Shown: positions 60,982-64,000 of the stretch, in pieces
Numbering within the stretch: the stretch's first letter is position 1
Layout of the letters: each line of letters starts with the position of its first letter
NCBI RefSeq assembly: GCF_021155765.1
Contig: NC_060110.1
Location: 18,560,001-18,624,000, forward strand
DNA length: 64,000 nt
Reading direction: 5' to 3'
Origin: Diprion similis
Lineage: Eukaryota; Arthropoda; Insecta; Hymenoptera; Diprionidae
Made by a program: the position numbers and the translations under genes
The notes under the pieces: generated by a model
Databases searched by the model: none
What the model saw: the letters and a program-made list of their open reading frames with translations, nothing else
What the model was told of the DNA's origin: nothing

Positions 60982-63900
60982 CTAAGGCAGCATTTTTGCA
61001 GCTTGCTCTAGTCTGCGACGTTCTGAAACTGGCATGCCACAGTATTTTTCTAAATCCGCGAGTCGAACGTCGGTGGAATCTAATCGTGATAAATATATCA
61101 GAGCAGCTTCCAATTGAACATCTTTCGTCAATAGTCCTTCGCCTATGTAACAAGCTAGGAGTTGCAGATGCGGCCCAATAGCTGATCGATAACGTGTTGC
61201 TAAAGATTGCAAAAGATCCACACTAGCTTTTGTCAGTGGCTTGCCCACTTCTTCTGCCTGCGTATTCAAACAAAATCCATTTATTTCATTTTAAGCTATA
61301 CTCCAATTTGCCAGTATAAATAAAGCATGAAAGTTGTGAGGTTGATTAATCTTATGTGAAACGTCCAATAAATGCGAGAGCACTCATGATTTACTGACAG
61401 TATATTTCAATTTCAAGCTTACCTCTGCCTCAGCATATTTATAAATGGTGTAGAATATACGACGGCGCTGTTTTTCCATCATTGCAGTATCCTCGTCATC
61501 TTCGTTGCCCTGTGAGAATTTCGACTACGGGTATTAAGAAATTAATTTGTTTAACACATTTTTAACTTAAAATCTGATGCTACGTACTTTATCTTTTCCA
61601 AATAGGGTAACAAAAGACACGTATCCCTCTTCAACCTTTTCCAAAATTTTCAGGTAGGCTGTAAACAATGTTTCTCATGTCCTTAGATCGTAATCAAGTA
61701 TCAAGTTACACAAATTCCTATGATGAGAATTAAGTACAACCCAAGAGCTGAGAAATTTATTCTCAATTAATTTCTTTCAAAATGTTCTTGGAAAAATATA
61801 ATTTTTATATAGCAAATGATGTATTTATTTCATTAGCTTATCTAGTAAATATATAATATGTTGTCAGAATGGAATAGTTCAAAGCTACTGACTACGTTAC
61901 TTGAATGTCTAATTACTATAATTCCTACTTTGCTGTTATGCAACAGATAGTTATTTCATGGAAAATATACCTCATATATCATCAATATCATCTTTCCTAA
62001 ATATCTTTTAATGTGAGAAGTATCAAATTAACTTGTATATAATGATTTAGAAATGTGATATTGACATCTTATATTTAGGGTTACAATAAAGTAATAAAAA
62101 CCATCCAGTTTGACGGCGTTAGTTATCCTTTTATTGACAATCGACTCCACCAGTTGCAGGAAATATCGCATCACTTTCGGCTTCGCTTTCATTGCAAGTA
62201 GGTAGAGCAGCGTGCCTTGAGTTGTTGCAATATGTGGGACCCAAATGCGTGCCTTCAATATGTATAAATCAAATGCGTTCTCTAGAAACAAAAATTATAG
62301 CTTACCTCCGTAAGGGCTGCTTTAAATCGATTTCGTACTTCGTCATCCCTAATTGCAGCAGTAGCTTCATCAACGCTAAATCCAAGAGCTAATAGAAAAT
62401 CAAGAGGCGTATCATGGTCAGAGAAATTGAATATCTCCTCCTGCTCTGATGTTGTGTCACTTGGGGCTCTTGTACACAAGTACTCGTCCCCGGCCAGGGT
62501 TAACCCATCTGCTCGAAAACCTCTGCGAAAGCATCGTCCAATTTCCTCTGGGGTTACCTACATTTGATCCATCAGGCTTCAGACTCACTTATAATTAGTA
62601 CTCCCTTTTTTATGTCTTACGATTCCAGCAATATCCGGAGATTCCCAAATGCTCTGACCGGCGGTGTTCTTCTCTTCATTTTCTACCACTTGTACTTTAC
62701 GAACAAGTTTAGGTTCCGAGCCAGATCGATTATATTTACCCTTCAACATACATTACAGAATTTTTATTGTACATGTGCACGCTGTTCAACGAATATAACA
62801 GATTGTCACCAACTTTTTTCCTATCTTCGTCCAATGTGTCCATTTCAGCTCGATTTTTTCTTCGAAATATTTTGAACAATTTACTAGATACTTTTTTCTT
62901 TTTTTCATCCTGTTTATTCTCGCTAATTTCAACAGGAGGTTCATCATCTTCATAAACTGAGGAATCGGTTTTCTTCAAATATGATTCAGTGGTATTACTG
63001 CATGGAAGACAGGGTGCGTACCCTCTAGGCATCATTAGCCACTCAGGTGGTGGTTGAGCGTGTATGTTATTTGACATTGTAAAATTCGTTTCACCACGTG
63101 GTAGGTGATTATGTACATTTGACATTGGTGGGAACCATGGAATAGGAACCATATCCGGAGGTGGAGGCTCATTGCCATTCCTTCTGACAGTCGGTTGCCA
63201 ATCTCTGTCAGGAAGTGGAAGCTTCGAGGCCGGCGGTGGTTGCTGATAATTTTGCCAGTACTGCATCATGTATGGAGCAAATGGACAACAAAAGGGATGA
63301 GGTGGCGGTAGAGCTGAGGGAGGTGCAGGTGCAGCCGTATGCAGAGTATTGGGTGCAGTAAGTTGTCTTTGATTTATTGGATATGCAGGTGATAACTGCA
63401 AATGGGTCTCGGTGTCTTTGTGTGAAGTTGAAACATGATTGTTCGGTTGAATGTGCAAATGATCATGATTTTCCTCAGGACTAGCCGCTGTTTGATTTCT
63501 TTTGGAATAATTTGTCTGGATCGGTTTGGCGTAAGTTTTTATGGCAGAATTTGTTCGAAGCAAAGCAGCACTTTCTTGGGGATTTAAAACAGTATCTGAC
63601 TTCCAATAATCAGTATCAGTCGTTGACGACAACATTGTAGACTGTGAGGGTGCAGAGTTTTCGAAAAACGAAGGGGGTGGTTTTGGTAGCTGGTCAAGAG
63701 GAATATGGATGGTTTTTTCACTCTTGCATGATTTGACCTTTCTGAATATATTGAATTTATACTTCTTTGTACCGCATCTCTTCGAGTCATTTGTTGCACA
63801 AACGAACCTTCTGGTTGTCTGAGATTCATTATCGGTGCTATTAGCAGTTGATTTATTATTTGTCCATAGCTCATATACTTTGTTTGAATCATCTAAGTTT

Positions 63901-64000
63901 TCATTTTTTGTTTTTAATCGCTTCGAACATTTAATTCTCTTGTATCCTGGGTTCGTTTCTAGAACGATTTTTTTTTTCACTGGGTGGAGTCTTGGATTGC
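60982..64000 (-). CDS. Unrecognised proline-rich protein, 5' end outside the window
   Basis: Seven exons in my model: 62814-64000 (open to the edge), 62621-62740, 62306-62557, 62102-62252, 61588-61658, 61423-61509, 60982-61257, in phase, at least 713 residues. I do not recognise the family. The first visible exon is basic, then Pro-rich (APAPPSALPPPHPFCCPFAP, GNEPPPPDMVPIPWFPP), then a Lys-rich patch (KKKKVSSKLFKIFRRKNR) that could be a nuclear signal. The later exons look globular and helical: DTPLDFLLALGFSVDEATAA, YLKILEKVEEGYVSFVTLFG, AMMEKQRRRIFYTIYKYAEA and LTKASVDLLQSLATRYRSAI. The C-terminal 90 residues loosely resemble the N-terminal domain of glutaminyl-tRNA synthetase. The 62740/62814 junction (73-nt intron, weak sites), the 53-nt intron at 62253-62305 and the donor at 62102 are the least sure. 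Confidence 0.65.

Noticed and set aside
62028-62291. Exon starting at the good acceptor TTTCTAG at about 62286 (NAFDLYILKARI)
   Set aside because: It would leave an intron of only about 20 bases after the exon ending at 62306, which is too short to splice, and the phase does not match.
1-64000. tRNA, rRNA, CRISPR, operon or toxin-antitoxin signals
   Set aside because: A scan for A/B-box tRNA motifs and regular spaced repeats found none, and the gene structures are those of an animal nuclear genome.

Overview
The window is eukaryotic nuclear DNA from an insect. The genes are interrupted by short AT-rich GT-AG introns, introns and spacers are AT-rich, and the proteins match insect family forms: one beta-adaptin of the kind shared by AP-1 and AP-2, a ZAD plus C2H2 zinc-finger protein (an arthropod-specific architecture), a vibrator-type PITP and Tango1. 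A hymenopteran such as a sawfly is a guess; the window does not prove it. No operons, CRISPR arrays, phage, tRNA or rRNA genes were seen.

Layout, left to right. 1-5.6 kb: gene-free DNA with a mariner-like foldback MITE. 5.6-7.4 kb (+): short-chain acyl-CoA dehydrogenase. 11.5-14.3 kb (-): vib, a class I phosphatidylinositol transfer protein. 15.0-16.1 kb (+): ribosomal protein RpS27. 16.7-21.9 kb (-): AP-1/AP-2 beta-adaptin. 22.9-23.7 kb (+): PTRH2. 24.3-32.4 kb (-): TTC28, a very large TPR protein with a CHAT domain, whose start codon lies in an unidentified upstream exon. 35.0-38.0 kb (-): mitochondrial citrate carrier (SLC25A1/scheggia). 40.0-41.5 kb (-): Snr1/SMARCB1, the SNF5 subunit of the BAP chromatin remodeller. 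43.4-46.3 kb (-): ZAD-C2H2 zinc-finger protein. 46.9-48.8 kb (+): syntaxin 5. 50.6-60.4 kb (-): Tango1, the ER-exit-site cargo receptor. 61.0-64.0 kb (-): an unrecognised proline-rich protein that runs off the right edge.

I reconstructed exon structures by hand from reading frame, splice consensus and family similarity. For twelve of the thirteen genes every chosen junction keeps phase; the TTC28 start and parts of the last gene are less certain. The genes are mostly housekeeping genes with separate promoters and not one pathway. Several serve membrane traffic (beta-adaptin, Syx5, Tango1, vib) and three make mitochondrial proteins (ACADS, PTRH2, SLC25A1); with genes this common, that may be chance.

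I see no new multi-gene system. The points most worth checking are five non-autonomous foldback elements (three of them in Tango1 introns), an 11-unit 15-residue repeat in the Tango1 lumenal domain, a 21-nt in-frame microexon candidate in Tango1, a 32-residue spliced microprotein candidate upstream of Syx5, loss of both catalytic positions in the TTC28 CHAT domain, and the unrecognised gene at the right edge.
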